Notes under the pieces: generated by a model | What the model was told of the DNA's origin: nothing | The model's input: the letters and a program-made list of their open reading frames with translations, nothing else | The model's database searches: none | Origin: an uncultured Lachnoclostridium sp. | GTDB taxonomy: Bacteria; Bacillota; Clostridia; Lachnospirales; Lachnospiraceae | Assembly: GCA_944381625.1 (NCBI GenBank) | Contig: CALWLW010000002.1 | Location: forward strand, 248,001-312,000 | Length of the DNA: 64,000 bases | Direction of reading: 5' to 3' | In this document: positions 51,241-60,324 of the stretch, piece by piece | Numbering within the stretch: position 1 is the stretch's first letter | Layout of the letters: the number at the start of each line of letters is the position of its first letter | Position numbers and translations under genes: made by a program

Positions 51241-51299
51241 CACCCTATAAATATTTTGATTATCAAAATAATTATAGGGTGTCAGTTTTGAAATGTCAA
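51241..51299 (-). promoter_or_regulatory. promoter under a 41-bp palindromic operator
   Basis: On the minus strand TTGACA (51299-51294), 17 bp, TATAAT (51276-51271). The palindrome 51241-51281 has outer arms CACCCTATAA and TTATAGGGTG and an inner TATTTTGAT-T-ATCAAAATA; only the central base and two flanking bases are not symmetric. It covers the -10 and the start point, so binding would repress. The inner part resembles the published FabT consensus (TTTGATTATCAAA). Confidence 0.8.
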
Positions 51300-51348
51300 T
51301 AGATATAGTATAAAAAACTACATAAAACGGAAGTGAAAATGACGTAAT

Positions 51349-52362
51349 CTATTTGGAAGCCGCTTCTTCCGCAAACTGCGTCATAACCAGGTCTTCGTAG
51401 GGCGTCCACTGAGGGAGTTCTCCAGCTTCCTGAAGGATGTTCTGGAGAAGATCAAAACTGTCTTTTTCAAAGATCAGATTGTCTTTCCAGGTATCCTGCT
51501 CGTAGTAACGGGTGACAATGGTGGTGATGGTATCCAGATCTGTCTCTTCAAACTGAGGCTGGATCACTTTGGCGATTTCTTCCGGTGTGTGGGTCTGCAC
51601 ATAATCCATGCCTTTCTGGAGGGCGTTGGTGAAAGCCTGCAGGAGTTCCGGGTGCTCTTCGATATAACTCTGTTTTGCGCTGTATGCGGTGTAGGGAACG
51701 TACCCGGAAGCCTCGCCCAGAGAAGCCACTACGTATCCGGCACCTTCCTGCTCCAGCGCGGTGGCGGAGGGCTCAAATTCCACCGTGTATTCGCCCTGTC
51801 CTCCGGAGAATGCGGCAGCGGTGGAGCCGAAGTCTATGCTCTGGTCGATGGTCAGGTCGGCGGCGGGGTCGATGCCGTTCTTTTTCAGGATAAACTCGAA
51901 GACCATTTGGGGCATTCCACCTTTTCTTCCCCCAAGTACGTAATGGCCCTTCAGATCCTCCCACTGGAAATCATCCACGGGTTCTCTGGAAACGAGAAAG
52001 TTGCCGGCCCGCTGGGTGAGCTGCGCGAAATTGACGATGTAGTCGTCCGGATTCTGCCCATAGATATAGATGGAAGACTCACTTCCCATGAAACCGATAT
52101 CGGCTTCTCCGGAGATGACGGCGGTGGCTACTTTGTCCGCGCCGAATCCATTGACCAGATCCAGTTCAATCCCTTCCTCCTCAAAATATCCGTTTTCAAT
52201 GGCTACATACTGCGGGGCGTAGAAGATGGAATGCGCGACCTCGTTGAGCGTCACTTTCGTCAGACCCTTGGAGGACGTCCGGGTTCCGCTGCCAGAGCAT
52301 CCGGCCAGAAGCCCGGCGCACAGCACAATCACGCCCATGCATGCGATAAAACGCTTTTTCAT
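51349..52362 (-). CDS. substrate-binding lipoprotein (NMT1/TauA-like)
   Basis: A signal peptide with lipobox LAGC (Cys 22), then an SBP fold with HSIFYAPQYVAIENGYFEEEGI, SGEADIGFMGSES and GGRKGGMPQM. About 337 residues. Family members bind sulfonates, thiamine precursors or nitrate-like ligands. No permease or ATPase gene is next to it, so the transporter parts must lie elsewhere. Confidence 0.85.
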   Translation of the reverse strand: MKKRFIACMGVIVLCAGLLAGCSGSGTRTSSKGLTKVTLNEVAHSIFYAPQYVAIENGYFEEEGIELDLVNGFGADKVATAVISGEADIGFMGSESSIYIYGQNPDDYIVNFAQLTQRAGNFLVSREPVDDFQWEDLKGHYVLGGRKGGMPQMVFEFILKKNGIDPAADLTIDQSIDFGSTAAAFSGGQGEYTVEFEPSATALEQEGAGYVVASLGEASGYVPYTAYSAKQSYIEEHPELLQAFTNALQKGMDYVQTHTPEEIAKVIQPQFEETDLDTITTIVTRYYEQDTWKDNLIFEKDSFDLLQNILQEAGELPQWTPYEDLVMTQFAEEAASK

Positions 52363-52578
52363 AAGATTCTCCCTGTGTTTATTTGGACTCTTTACTACTA
52401 TATGCAGAGCTTTTGCAAGCGTGAGGAGGCCCCTTGGGAAGATATGTAAATTCGGCGTTACAGATAAGTGAAAATTTTTTGAAATATCAGGAAAACCAGT
52501 TGATATTTTGCCTGAATTGGTAGATTATTAGGAAGGGAGTTTTACGAAAAAGTAAACGAAAAGAGGAGCGGAAAACTT

Positions 52579-54318
52579 ATGAAGAAGAGATACTTACTGA
52601 TTGGACTTCTGGTGGTTCTGCTGGCAATCATCGGAGGGGTGGCGGCATTCACATATTATTTTATGTCGTCGGAGACCAGTATCCGGGATTCCTGGGAGGT
52701 AGAAACTGGAGATCTGCTGGTATCGAATGAAGCGTATCAGGTGTCTGCATATGAGGCAGATCTGGATGCGAGCATCAATGTGATCAATCTGGTGCCGGAT
52801 GAGATCGAGGAGGAAGGATTTACCTACTATGATGAATCTGTCCAGCAGAGAATTGCGGCGACGCTGGTGCGGGCGGGAGAAAGAGGGAATTTCACTCTGG
52901 AAAGCCCTCTTGCAGTGCTGAATCCATTCGGAACCGGGAGCAATGGATTGTATCTGTATTTTACCACAGACTGGTCCAGCCAGATTCGTTATACGATTCA
53001 TGTGGAGGACGAGAGTATTCCCGATTATACCGCGGTGGCGAACAATGGAGACCGGAAATATTCCAGACTGCACGAATTTTTAATGATTGGGCTGGTGCCG
53101 GGAGAGACAAACCATGTGACGCTTGAGGTGTTGGGAAAATACGGCAGAGTGCAGAATAAGACGGAGTTCACCATCACCATGCCGGAGACCCAGTCGGGAT
53201 ACAATACAAAACTTACATATACAGACGGGGAAGCCGCAGGAGGACAGACGGACGGGCTGTTCTATACCATCCGGACCGGCGGTTACACAGGCTATGCGTT
53301 CTTCTATGACAACAGCGGTATCATGCGGTATGAGATGGTACTGGAAGGGTACGGACTCGACCGGATGCTCTGGTACGGAGGGGAGATGCTGACCTGCGCG
53401 TCTGCCTACAAGATTGCCCGTTTCAACCGGCTGGGCCAGGTGACGAAGACCTATGACCTGACCGGTTATGAGATGCATCACGATATGGTATTCTCCGGCG
53501 GCGACAGTCTGGTGGTACTGGCCAGCGAGGACGGCAGCACCGATGTGGAAGACCTGATGCTGGAGGTGGATCTGACAACCGGGGAAGTGACGGAACTGAT
53601 CGACTTTAAGGATATTTTCCCGGAATACTATGAGGATTATGCCCACGTGATCGGCCTGGACGACGAATTTAAATGGCTGGCGGGCAAGAAAGACTGGATT
53701 CACCTGAATACAGTGCAGTATATGGCGGAGGACGACAGCGTGATCGTCAGTTCCAGGGAGACGTCCACCATCATTAAGGTGCGCGATGTACATGGGACAC
53801 AGGAACTGGCATATTTAATAGGAGATGACGCTTTCTGGGCCGGAACGCCGTACGAATCCTACAGCTATACTCAGGTGGGAGACTTTGTGCCCCAGTATGG
53901 GCAGCATACGGTGGAATATGCCGGGAATGAGGGCCTGGAGGAAGGCCAGTATTATCTGCGCCTGTACAACAATAACTACTGGAGCCTCAGTACCAGGGAC
54001 GAGTATGAGCCGGAGCTGCCGGACAGCGTGGGAACGGCGCTGCTGGATGATTCCAGAAAATCCAATGTGTATTTCTATCTGGTGGATGAAAACGCGCGTA
54101 CGTTTGAACTGGTGGACAGCTTCGATGTGCCTTATTCCAGCATTGTGTCCAATGTGACGCCCATGGGGGACAACTATGTGGTCAACAGCGGGTGCAGTAT
54201 GGTATTTGGCGAGTATACCCAGGACGGTACGCTGATCAGGGAATATTCGTATGAATGTACGCTTCAGACTTACCGTGTGATGAAAGGCGATTTTGTGGGA
54301 TTCTGGTTTGCAGAATAA
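52579..54318 (+). CDS. arylsulfate sulfotransferase (ASST-like)
   Basis: 579 residues with an N-terminal signal anchor (LLIGLLVVLLAIIGGVAAFTYYF in part), an N-terminal beta domain and a beta-propeller. Family features are EMHHDMVF, DWIHLNTVQY, VSSRETSTIIKV and GQHTVEY. ASST moves a sulfate group from a phenyl sulfate to another phenol without PAPS, using a catalytic His. It is anchored outside the cell. The SBP gene nearby is divergent and may or may not be related. Confidence 0.85.
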   Translation: MKKRYLLIGLLVVLLAIIGGVAAFTYYFMSSETSIRDSWEVETGDLLVSNEAYQVSAYEADLDASINVINLVPDEIEEEGFTYYDESVQQRIAATLVRAGERGNFTLESPLAVLNPFGTGSNGLYLYFTTDWSSQIRYTIHVEDESIPDYTAVANNGDRKYSRLHEFLMIGLVPGETNHVTLEVLGKYGRVQNKTEFTITMPETQSGYNTKLTYTDGEAAGGQTDGLFYTIRTGGYTGYAFFYDNSGIMRYEMVLEGYGLDRMLWYGGEMLTCASAYKIARFNRLGQVTKTYDLTGYEMHHDMVFSGGDSLVVLASEDGSTDVEDLMLEVDLTTGEVTELIDFKDIFPEYYEDYAHVIGLDDEFKWLAGKKDWIHLNTVQYMAEDDSVIVSSRETSTIIKVRDVHGTQELAYLIGDDAFWAGTPYESYSYTQVGDFVPQYGQHTVEYAGNEGLEEGQYYLRLYNNNYWSLSTRDEYEPELPDSVGTALLDDSRKSNVYFYLVDENARTFELVDSFDVPYSSIVSNVTPMGDNYVVNSGCSMVFGEYTQDGTLIREYSYECTLQTYRVMKGDFVGFWFAE

Positions 54319-54324
54319 TGCCCG

Positions 54325-54371
54325 GGACGCGGGAGATCACTTTGCTTCATCGTGATCTTCCGCGTCCTTTT
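54325..54371 (+). terminator. terminator overlapping the convergent gene's 3' end
   Basis: GGACGCGG...GATCAC (54325-54340) pairs with GTGATC...CCGCGTCC (54352-54367), then TTTTT. The stem lies within the last codons of the minus-strand gene. Confidence 0.8.
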
Positions 54372-54564
54372 TGCCGAAGACGCGAAACAGCCACATATAA
54401 ATGTACAAAAGGACAGGGAGAACGACGGTGGCGGCTATGGCTGCCGCAAGCAGCTCCCTGGTTTTGCTGCCGCCGGTCAGTGCCAGAATGACAACGGCCA
54501 GATAGAGCGCCGCGATGATCAGGACGGCGGCCAGGGCCAGAATGCGTTTTATTTTCTGATACAT
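54337..54564 (-). CDS. small membrane protein, two helices, 75 aa
   Basis: Start 54564 behind GGAAAGGAAATATTT. Two membrane helices (LALAAVLIIAALYLAVVILAL and AAIAATVVLPVLLYIYMWLF, in part) with a charged tail. No family recognised; similar small proteins are common in Lachnospiraceae. Confidence 0.65.
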   Translation of the reverse strand: MYQKIKRILALAAVLIIAALYLAVVILALTGGSKTRELLAAAIAATVVLPVLLYIYMWLFRVFGKKDAEDHDEAK

Positions 54565-54703
54565 AAATATTTCCTTTCCGTTTTTACAGGATTTCGGGTG
54601 TCTCGTCCCCATTATACTACAAAAAATCCCTTTTGTTAATTATGCCGCCGGCCATGGACAAAAAGTAGGAATTGGAAGAGAAAGAATGGGATTCACTGCC
54701 GGA

Positions 54704-54732
54704 TTTACAAGGGAGAAAAAGGCGATTATACT
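54704..54732 (+). promoter_or_regulatory. promoter of the UroD-like gene
   Basis: TTTACA (54704-54709), 17 bp, TATACT (54727-54732). Confidence 0.65.
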
Positions 54733-54809
54733 GAAATACAAAGGGAGCGTGCCATTCCCGACAAAAGGTAGGAAGGAAGAGGCATGTTCCGGAAATGGAG
54801 GAGAAGGGT

Positions 54810-55820
54810 ATGTTATCTGTAAAAGAAAATTTTTTTGAGACTGTGAAACAGAACGGACAGCCGGACAGACTGATGAAGCAGTATGAGGGCCTGGCGTTCC
54901 TGAATATGAACCCGGTGCTGATGTACATCCGGGGACAGCGCCATCCGGGCATGGCGCCTTCCAAAGACCGCTTTGGGACGGAAGTGCTCTGGCCGGAGGG
55001 ACAGGTGGCCGCGATGCCTCATGTGACCGAATCCAACAAGGTGATTCCTGACATTACGGAGTGGAAGGATTATCTGAAGATTCCGGATATTGTGAAAGAG
55101 TGTTCCGATCCCGCCCTTTGGGAGCCGTACATTAAACAGGCGGAGGAGTACAGGGCGGAAGGCAAGATCCTGATGGGGTATCTGCCCACGGGATTGTTTG
55201 AACGGCTGCATTTTTTGATGGGATTTGAAGACATGCTGATGAATTTCCTGCTGGAGCCGGAAGACATGCATGACCTGATCGACGCCATCGCCGAGTACCG
55301 CTATCAGTTTATGAAGCTTTCGGTGGATTACCTGAAACCTGATGTGGTGATCTCCCACGACGACTGGGGCTCCAAACGTTCTCTGTTCATCAGCCCGGAC
55401 ACCTGGAGAGAGTTTATCAAGCCGCACTATAAGAAGATGTACGGCTATATGAATGAAAAGGGCGTTCTCGTCATGCACCATGCGGATTCTTTCCTGGAGC
55501 CGATCGTGGACGATATGGTGGAGATCGGCGTCAATATCTGGCAGGGAGCGCTTCCGGAAAATGATATCGTGAAGATCCAGAAACAGGTAAATGGAAAGAT
55601 AACGCTTATGGGCGGTATCGACGCGTCTGTCGTGGACCGTGCGGACTCCACCGAAGAAGAGATCCGCAAAGAGACCAGAAGGGCGCTGGAAACCTATGCG
55701 CCGGGTGGTCACTTTATTCCCTGTATCACTTATGGAGGACCGGGATGCCTTTACAAACATGTGGATCCCATCATTAACGACGAAATCGACCGCTATAACA
55801 AGAGCGTATACGGAGTATAA
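54810..55820 (+). CDS. uroporphyrinogen decarboxylase-like (MtaA/corrinoid methyltransferase type) protein
   Basis: A 336-residue TIM-barrel protein of the UroD superfamily. VVISHDDWGSKRSLFISPD and LVMHHADSFLEPIVDDMVEIG (in part) lie on the substrate side; GGHFIPCITYGGPG near the end holds a His and a Cys that could bind zinc as in methyl transferases. It is not a heme-pathway HemE, whose N-terminal Arg motifs are absent. ATG 54810 has AGGAGAAGGGT. Next to a GPH transporter, it could demethylate an imported compound. Confidence 0.75.
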   Translation: MLSVKENFFETVKQNGQPDRLMKQYEGLAFLNMNPVLMYIRGQRHPGMAPSKDRFGTEVLWPEGQVAAMPHVTESNKVIPDITEWKDYLKIPDIVKECSDPALWEPYIKQAEEYRAEGKILMGYLPTGLFERLHFLMGFEDMLMNFLLEPEDMHDLIDAIAEYRYQFMKLSVDYLKPDVVISHDDWGSKRSLFISPDTWREFIKPHYKKMYGYMNEKGVLVMHHADSFLEPIVDDMVEIGVNIWQGALPENDIVKIQKQVNGKITLMGGIDASVVDRADSTEEEIRKETRRALETYAPGGHFIPCITYGGPGCLYKHVDPIINDEIDRYNKSVYGV

Positions 55821-55868
55821 GCAGGCGGGGGCCGCAAAGCGGCCCCTCCTCATAACAAGGAGGGAGTT

Positions 55869-57257
55869 ATGAGCAGTAATAATAAAAAACCACTGAGTAA
55901 GGCGCTGAAAATGTTCTACGGCGTAGGGGACTGTGGATTTACTTTGATGAGCAATGTGGAGAGCTATTTCTTCAATTACTTTCTGACCAATCTTGCCATG
56001 TTTGACCTGGGGATTGTGACCTTTATCACCACAGTGTCCAGTATGGTGGACGCCTGCCTGTCCTGGATCTACGGGGCGATCCTGAACAGTATCAAGCCGA
56101 AAAAATGGGGGCGGTACCGTTCCTGGCTGATCCTTCTGCCCTGGATTGTGCCGTTCCTGTATGCCTTTCAGTTTATCAAAGTTGGAGACGGGCTGGTATC
56201 GGCAGTGATCGTTACAGTGGCGGCGATTGCCAGCCATGTGGTATGGAATTTCCCGTATGTGGCCAATGTGTCCATGATTTCCGTGGCTGGAGCCACGCCG
56301 GACGACCGGGCGCAGCTGTCATCCACCAGGGCGGCATGGGCGAACTTTTCCAAGATTATCTTCTCCTATGTGGGAGTCCCGCTGGCGTCGGTATTTGCCG
56401 GTGTTGTGGGAGAGACGAATCAGTACGGGGCGGTAGCTTTTGTTCTGGCATGGGTGATGGTGGTTCTGTATTTCGCACACTTTAAGATGTTTGAAGGATA
56501 TGAAGAAGTGGAAGTGCAGGATGAGCAGAAGACGAAAAAAGATACCTCCAAGACCAGCGGTATGGATCTGGTAAGGGCGCTTCTGCAGAATCCGCCTCTG
56601 ATCGCGCTGATGATTGCGGATCTGTCCAAATGGGCGTTTAACTTCATTGTATCCGGCATCGCCCTGTATTATTTTACATATGTTGCAAAGAACGCAGGAC
56701 TTCTGACCACCTATATCCTGATATCCAACATTTTCTGCGTGGTAGGCTCTTATCTGGCCAAATCCGTGGCGAAGAAATTTTCCACCAGGACGGGTACCAT
56801 CGGAACCTTCATATTGATGGCGGCGGTGATGATAGCGGCGAATTTCCTCTATACCAACGTATGGCTGGTGGTCTTCCTCATGTCCCTGGCACAGCTGGGT
56901 TATGGCATCGCATATGCGTGTACGCCGGCGCTGTACTCGGATACGATCATTTATTCGGAGTGGAAGACCGGAAAGAATGCCACCGGATGGATCAGCGGAC
57001 TGCAGAACGTGCCTTTGAAAGTGGGCGTCATGCTGCGTGGCATCAGCATCTCTGCCTGCCTGGCCATCGCGCATTTTACGCCGGGTATGGATGCGTCCCA
57101 GGCAACAGTGGAACTGCAGAAGGGCATCTGCCTGGGCTTCATGGTGATCCCGGCATGCGCGCTGCTTCTGTCAGCAGTGATCCTGTTCTTCGGATTCAAG
57201 ATTACCAGGGAAAAAGTGGAACAGTACCGCGCGGAGATCGATGCACGCCGCGCCTAG
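55869..57257 (+). CDS. GPH-family (MFS) sugar:cation symporter
   Basis: Twelve membrane segments in 462 residues. MFYGVGDCGFTLMSNVESYFFNYFLTN (in part), KPKKWGRYRSWLILLPW and ALYSDTIIYSEWKTGKNATGW fit the glycoside-pentoside-hexuronide family. It lies 49 bp after the UroD-like gene and is likely co-transcribed. The substrate may be the methylated or glycosidic compound handled there. Confidence 0.88.
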   Translation: MSSNNKKPLSKALKMFYGVGDCGFTLMSNVESYFFNYFLTNLAMFDLGIVTFITTVSSMVDACLSWIYGAILNSIKPKKWGRYRSWLILLPWIVPFLYAFQFIKVGDGLVSAVIVTVAAIASHVVWNFPYVANVSMISVAGATPDDRAQLSSTRAAWANFSKIIFSYVGVPLASVFAGVVGETNQYGAVAFVLAWVMVVLYFAHFKMFEGYEEVEVQDEQKTKKDTSKTSGMDLVRALLQNPPLIALMIADLSKWAFNFIVSGIALYYFTYVAKNAGLLTTYILISNIFCVVGSYLAKSVAKKFSTRTGTIGTFILMAAVMIAANFLYTNVWLVVFLMSLAQLGYGIAYACTPALYSDTIIYSEWKTGKNATGWISGLQNVPLKVGVMLRGISISACLAIAHFTPGMDASQATVELQKGICLGFMVIPACALLLSAVILFFGFKITREKVEQYRAEIDARRA

Positions 57258-57302
57258 TTGTCAAACGTGTGTTCCTGTGCTATAATCATACAATGAGCAG
57301 CG

Positions 57303-57335
57303 GCCTCGGAGAAGCGTAGCTTTTCCGGGGCTTTT
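57303..57335 (+). terminator. terminator after the GPH gene
   Basis: GCCTCGGAGAAGC (57303-57315), GTA, GCTTTTCCGGGGC (57319-57331), then TTTT. Two G-T/A-C type mismatches. Confidence 0.7.
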
Positions 57336-57352
57336 AAAATCGTAAGAAAGAG

Positions 57353-57547
57353 GTTACAGTTCACACCGTACTCAGGAATAGGAAAATGCAGCGTCATGCT
57401 TGCATGTAAGAGGCATTTTTCTATTCCTGAGTGCGAGTAGAACTCGTAACCTCCGCCCCCATAAGCAGTCTTAGCACGTAGTGCGGGACTGGAGCGCGTC
57501 AGCGCGACGAGTGCGCATGCGGGCGGAGGTTCGGTGTGAACAGTAAC
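57353..57547. repeat. 195-bp nested inverted-repeat element (MITE-like or structured RNA)
   Basis: Outer arms GTTACAGTTCACACCG (57353-57368) and CGGTGTGAACAGTAAC (57532-57547) match at 15 of 16. Inside are a 20-bp arm pair (57370-57389 with 57413-57432, 19 of 20), a CGAGT/ACTCG hairpin near 57435-57447, and AACCTCCGCCC (57448-57458) with GGGCGGAGGTT (57521-57531), around GC-rich hairpins. It folds as a multi-branched structure. It ends directly before the pcrA ribosome binding site. No coding potential is seen. Confidence 0.7.
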
Positions 57548-57563
57548 AGAAGGAGAATCTTGG

Positions 57564-59792
57564 ATGAGCAGCCTGGAACTTTTGAATAAAGAACAGCAGG
57601 AGGCCGTACTGTGTACGGAAGGACCGCTTTTGATCCTGGCGGGAGCCGGATCTGGCAAGACAAGAGTGCTGACCCACCGTATTGCGCATCTGATCGAGGA
57701 CTGCGGGGTCAATCCCTGGAACATTTTGGCGATCACGTTTACCAATAAGGCCGCCGGCGAGATGCGGGAGCGCGTGGACCGGATCGTGGGCTTCGGGTCG
57801 GAGAGCGTGTGGGTCAGTACGTTCCATTCCACCTGCGTGCGTATCCTGCGCCGTTACATCGACCGGTTGGGATTTGACAATCATTTTGCCATCTATGATA
57901 CGGAAGACCAGAAGACGGTGATGAAAGAGGTGTGCCGCCGCCTGGAGCTGGACCCGAAGCAGTACAAAGAGCGGACGATCCTGAATGTGATCTCCCATGC
58001 AAAGGACGAATACGTGTCTCCCCAGGAATTTGAGATGGATGCCAAGGGGGATTTCCGCAGGGAGAAATTTGCCAGGGCCTACATAGAGTATCAGAAGGAA
58101 CTGAAGAAAAATAATGCCCTGGATTTTGACGATCTGATTGTGATGACGGTGGATCTGTTCCGGGCATGCCCGGACGTACTGGAGTATTACCAGAACCGGT
58201 TTCAATATATCATGGTGGACGAGTACCAGGACACCAATACGGTGCAGTTTAAGCTGATCAGTACGCTGGCGGCAAAATCCCGGAACCTGTGCGTGGTGGG
58301 GGATGACGACCAGTCGATCTATAAATTCAGGGGAGCGAACATCGAGAATATCCTGAGTTTTGAGAAGGTATTCCCGGATGCTGCGGTGATCCGCCTGGAG
58401 CAGAATTACCGTTCCACGGAGACGATCCTGGACGCGGCCAACAGCGTGATCTCCAATAACCGGGGCAGAAAGGAGAAGACCCTCTGGACAGAGAACGGAA
58501 AGGGCCTGCCGGTGGAGTTTCACCAGTTCAACACGGCTTATGAGGAAGCGGAATTTGTAGCAGATGATATAGGAAGAAAGATAAGAAAGACGGATGCGGA
58601 GTACCGGGATTTCGCGGTTCTGTACCGCACCAACGCCCAGTCCCGCCTGTTTGAGGAAAAACTGCTTATGGCCAATATCCCCTACCGGCTGATCGGAGGG
58701 GTAAACTTCTATTCCCGCAAAGAGATCAAGGATCTGCTGGCATATCTGAAGACGGTGGACAACGGAAGAGACGATCTGGCGGTGCGCCGGATCATCAATG
58801 TGCCGAAGCGCGGGATCGGGGCTGTGACGCTGAACAAGGTGGACGCGTTTGCCCAGAGCAGGGGGATCAGCTTCTTCCAGGCGCTGGAGGATGCGGATCA
58901 GATCCCCGGTATCGGGAAAGCCCAGCTGAAGATCCAGCCATTTGTCCATCTGATCCATGAGATGCGCCTGAAGCTGGCGGATCTGTCTTTGAAAGAACTG
59001 ATGGAAGAGATTCTGGAGAAGACTGGATATGCCAGAGAACTGGAGGAAGAAGGTACGGAGGAAGCCGACGCACGGCTGGAAAATATCGACGAACTGATTA
59101 CCAAGATTGTTACCTATGAGGAAGGGGCGGAGCATCCGGAATTGAGCGGTTTCCTGGAAGAAGTGGCCCTGGTGGCGGACATTGACAGCCTGGAAGGGGA
59201 CGACAACCGGGTGCTGCTCATGACCCTGCACAGCGCAAAGGGGCTTGAGTTCCCTCGGGTGTATCTGGCGGGGATGGAGGACGGTATTTTTCCCAGCTAT
59301 ATGTCCATCGCCGCGGACACGGAGGAAGAGATTGAAGAAGAACGGCGTCTCTGTTATGTGGGTATCACCCGCGCCATGAAAGAGCTGACCCTGACCTCGG
59401 CCAGATTCCGGATGGTAAGGGGAGAGAACCACTGCAACGCAGTATCCCGGTTTGTGCGGGAGATCCCGGAGGAACTCATGAAGAAAGAGGAACTGTATGC
59501 TCCCAAGTTCCAGGAGCAGGCGCCGGTGAGTAAGCGGGATCAGGTATATGAGCGGGCGAAGGAAGCGTTCCGCACCAAGACCTTCGATCCCAGCCAGTTC
59601 AAGGTGGTCAAGGCGGACAGGCTGGATTACGGCCCGGGCGACCGGGTATCCCATGTAAAATTTGGAGAAGGAACCGTCCTGGAGATCGCTGAAGGCGGCC
59701 GGGATTATGAGGTGAAAGTGGACTTTGACCGTGCCGGCGTGAAAAGGATGTTTGCCTCTTTTGCGAAATTGAAAAAAATCGAAACGCTATAG
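57564..59792 (+). CDS. pcrA: ATP-dependent DNA helicase PcrA/UvrD
   Basis: 742-residue superfamily 1A helicase. Motif Ia-like NILAITFTNKAAGEMRERV, Walker A ILAGAGSGKTRVLTHR, DEYQDTN, VGDDDQSIYKFRGA, EQNYRSTETIL and the C-terminal MTLHSAKGLEFPRV are all present. A Tudor-like end (GDRVSHVKFGEGTVLEI) binds RNA polymerase in relatives. Acts in repair and clearing of DNA-bound proteins. Confidence 0.96.
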   Translation: MSSLELLNKEQQEAVLCTEGPLLILAGAGSGKTRVLTHRIAHLIEDCGVNPWNILAITFTNKAAGEMRERVDRIVGFGSESVWVSTFHSTCVRILRRYIDRLGFDNHFAIYDTEDQKTVMKEVCRRLELDPKQYKERTILNVISHAKDEYVSPQEFEMDAKGDFRREKFARAYIEYQKELKKNNALDFDDLIVMTVDLFRACPDVLEYYQNRFQYIMVDEYQDTNTVQFKLISTLAAKSRNLCVVGDDDQSIYKFRGANIENILSFEKVFPDAAVIRLEQNYRSTETILDAANSVISNNRGRKEKTLWTENGKGLPVEFHQFNTAYEEAEFVADDIGRKIRKTDAEYRDFAVLYRTNAQSRLFEEKLLMANIPYRLIGGVNFYSRKEIKDLLAYLKTVDNGRDDLAVRRIINVPKRGIGAVTLNKVDAFAQSRGISFFQALEDADQIPGIGKAQLKIQPFVHLIHEMRLKLADLSLKELMEEILEKTGYARELEEEGTEEADARLENIDELITKIVTYEEGAEHPELSGFLEEVALVADIDSLEGDDNRVLLMTLHSAKGLEFPRVYLAGMEDGIFPSYMSIAADTEEEIEEERRLCYVGITRAMKELTLTSARFRMVRGENHCNAVSRFVREIPEELMKKEELYAPKFQEQAPVSKRDQVYERAKEAFRTKTFDPSQFKVVKADRLDYGPGDRVSHVKFGEGTVLEIAEGGRDYEVKVDFDRAGVKRMFASFAKLKKIETL

Positions 59793-59853
59793 TAATTTAC
59801 CATAAAATATGGTATACTAAGATAAGATTTTATACAGAAAAGAGGTATCCGCT

Positions 59854-60129
59854 ATGAACCGTGTAGAAGACTTTTTAAATGCAGCAAAGACGAATGAGAT
59901 GCTGGGAGAATTGCTTCATATCAAAAAGGAAGAGGAGAAAAAGCAGAACGTACTGATGTGGGTTCTCATAGCGATCGGCGCCGTACTTGCAGTGGCGGGT
60001 ATCGCATATGCCGTCTATCGATTCTTCACCCCGGATTATCTGGAAGATTTTGATGAGGACTTCGACGACGATTTTGACGATGACTTTTTTGACGACGAAG
60101 CAGACGAAGACGAGAAGACCGAGGAATAA
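59854..60129 (+). CDS. small membrane protein with acidic tail (DUF4366-like)
   Basis: 91 residues: a helical start (NRVEDFLNAAKTNEMLGELL), one membrane helix (VLMWVLIAIGAVLAVAGIAY), then FFTPDYLEDF and a run of Asp, Glu and Phe. This pattern is conserved in Lachnospiraceae with no known role. RBS AGAGGTATCC. Confidence 0.75.
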   Translation: MNRVEDFLNAAKTNEMLGELLHIKKEEEKKQNVLMWVLIAIGAVLAVAGIAYAVYRFFTPDYLEDFDEDFDDDFDDDFFDDEADEDEKTEE

Positions 60130-60194
60130 TTTGCAAAAGAAAAGCAGTTAAATACCCCCGACGCAGGCATACGGGGCATCGAGCTGGCAGGGAT

Positions 60195-60230
60195 AGCGGA
60201 ACCAGAGCTGGATACTGGTTCCGCTGTTTT
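60195..60230 (+). terminator. terminator before the methyltransferase gene
   Basis: AGCGGAACCAG (60195-60205) and CTGGTTCCGCT (60215-60225), then GTTTT. Confidence 0.75.
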
Positions 60231-60324
60231 CGTCTTATGGGAAAGTTCTCCGGGCACATCCGCCGGAGTCAATATGCCTGCGGAGCGGAAATACTACAAT
60301 ATTTACACAGGAGATTGAGAGGAC

